From positions 1 to 40,876 of the forward strand of contig PMYJ01000035.1 in the NCBI GenBank assembly GCA_003170875.1: 40,876 nt of DNA. The letters are read 5' to 3'. Made by a program: the position numbers and the translations under genes. The stretch comes from Candidatus Dormiibacterota bacterium (GTDB lineage Bacteria; Chloroflexota; Dormibacteria; Aeolococcales; Aeolococcaceae). The notes below the pieces were generated by a model that saw only the letters and a program-made list of their open reading frames with translations, searched no databases and was not told where the DNA came from. Position 1 is the stretch's first letter; the number at the start of each line of letters is the position of its first letter. This document shows positions 40,245 to 40,876 of this stretch, in pieces.

Positions 40245-40876
40245 TCTGCGAGGCCTCCTCGTCCTCCGCGGTCCATGCGGGGTCCGGGGCGAGGAAGCGG
40301 TCCCGGAGAGCGAGGGCCCAGCTGACGTGCGCCACCCAGGTCGGCTCCTCCGGGGGTGGCCAGATCCATGGCGACTACCTGCTCGGCGATGGCGCGGGCG
40401 TCGTCGATGTCGCGCCGGATGGCCGCGCGGCGGGCGTCGGTGAGGTCGCCTGCTTCCTCCAGGTGGGCGAGCTGCCGGGCCCGTGAGCCCGCGAGCTGGG
40501 TGAGACGGGAGCGCCATTGGTCCGCGCCGCGGACGGCGCCGGCGTCGCGGGAGAGCTGGTCCCAGCGCGCCTGGCTGCGCAACACGCCTCGGCGGTGAGG
40601 GAGACCGGACAGCCAGGCGAGAACCGCCGGGCGGGCGAAGTCCTGCTCCCGCAGCCGGATCAGGCCGAGCAGCCCGCGGGCCGCCACGGAGTCAGCGAGC
40701 GGGCGACCGCCGAGCGCCACCGGGGTGATCCCGGCCGCTCGTAGGGTGTCGCGCAGGGCGCTCCCGTACGTCTCGTCATCGGCGTGGACGATGGCGGCGC
40801 GGTGAAGTGGGACCGCGTGGTCGCCCTCCATGGCGGCGAGGACATCGCGAACGGCGGCGCGCACCTCCTCGATGGG
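40245..40876 (-). pseudogene. Frameshifted, truncated nuclease/helicase-like gene (AddB-like, PD-(D/E)XK family guess), continues beyond the window
   Basis: Enters from the right edge. The frame reads VRAAVRDVLAAMEGDHAVPL, HADDETYGSALRDTLRAAGI and LIRLREQDFARPAVLAWLSG, typical of the helicase-like part of AddB/RexB-type or related PD-(D/E)XK nuclease proteins. This is a family guess. Near 40372 the protein-like reading moves to another frame, where PPPEEPTWVAHVSWALALRD and FLAPDPAWTAEDEEASQM follow. It stops at about 40245, where the glutamate dehydrogenase fragment begins on the other strand. Both a frameshift and a truncation are therefore present, or there is an assembly join. Confidence 0.6.

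Noticed and set aside
1..40876. CRISPR array, rRNA genes or complete insertion sequences
   Set aside because: No regularly spaced repeats, no rRNA-like sequence and no transposase were seen on either strand.

Overview
The window is about 41 kb of high-GC bacterial chromosome with densely packed genes, short overlaps (ATGA, GTGA, TAGTG) and many GTG starts. It carries a group 3b [NiFe] hydrogenase, a two-domain ThyX-like protein, a large single-chain transketolase, a RuBisCO-like protein and APC, SorC, DeoR and YhfZ-type catabolic genes. That mix suggests an uncultured soil or subsurface member of the Terrabacteria (Chloroflexota, Dormibacterota or Actinomycetota-like). This placement is an inference, because there is no rRNA in the window.

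Layout. (1) 18-5128, minus: a six-gene translationally coupled operon hydB / cyclic-nucleotide-binding protein / hydG / hydD / hydA / maturation protease, a cytosolic NADP-linked hydrogenase. (2) 5333-14253: a secreted GH5 glycosidase, an ABC exporter pair, a GlcF-like Fe-S protein, a small membrane protein, a CBS-BON protein, a ThyX-like tandem protein, an ErpA-type A-type carrier, tRNA-Gly(TCC) and an orphan ribbon-helix-helix protein. (3) 14340-18683, minus: an SDR and a 2-oxoacid dehydrogenase set (E1 alpha, E1 beta, free lipoyl protein, minimal E2). It is divergent from (4) 18986-22392, plus: a DeoR regulator, an EryH/LerI-type triosephosphate-isomerase paralogue, a class II aldolase and a CbbY-like HAD phosphatase. 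These converge on (5) 22511-27341, minus: a RuBisCO-like protein, a SorC regulator, a DUF4432 mutarotase-like protein and an aldo/keto reductase. (6) 28101-39894, plus: nine co-directional genes: APC permease, SDR, FGGY kinase, D-serine dehydratase-like PLP protein, cyclase-family hydrolase, YhfZ-like regulator, ComB-like phosphatase, transketolase-like TPP enzyme and aminotransferase. (7) 40047-40876: two broken genes joined head to head, a glutamate dehydrogenase N-terminus and a frameshifted nuclease-like gene that runs off the window.

How the genes may work together. Blocks 3-5 look like a sugar or sugar-acid catabolic locus. A RuBisCO-like protein in the style of apiose/isoapionate decarboxylases would make a tetrulose phosphate, the TIM paralogue would isomerise it, and the aldolase and phosphatase would process the products. 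Two sugar-phosphate-sensing regulators flank it, each with recognisable palindromes near promoters. Block 6 is a second catabolic unit with no gene set I recognise. Its most distinctive feature is a ComB-like phosphatase whose stop overlaps the start of the transketolase-like gene. Two gene remnants (an APC permease tail at 15403-15549 and a D-serine-dehydratase-like fragment at 27648-27860) belong to the same families as intact genes in block 6, so the area has probably been rearranged or duplicated.

Substrates and pathway assignments are inferences. Family calls rest on motifs read by eye.
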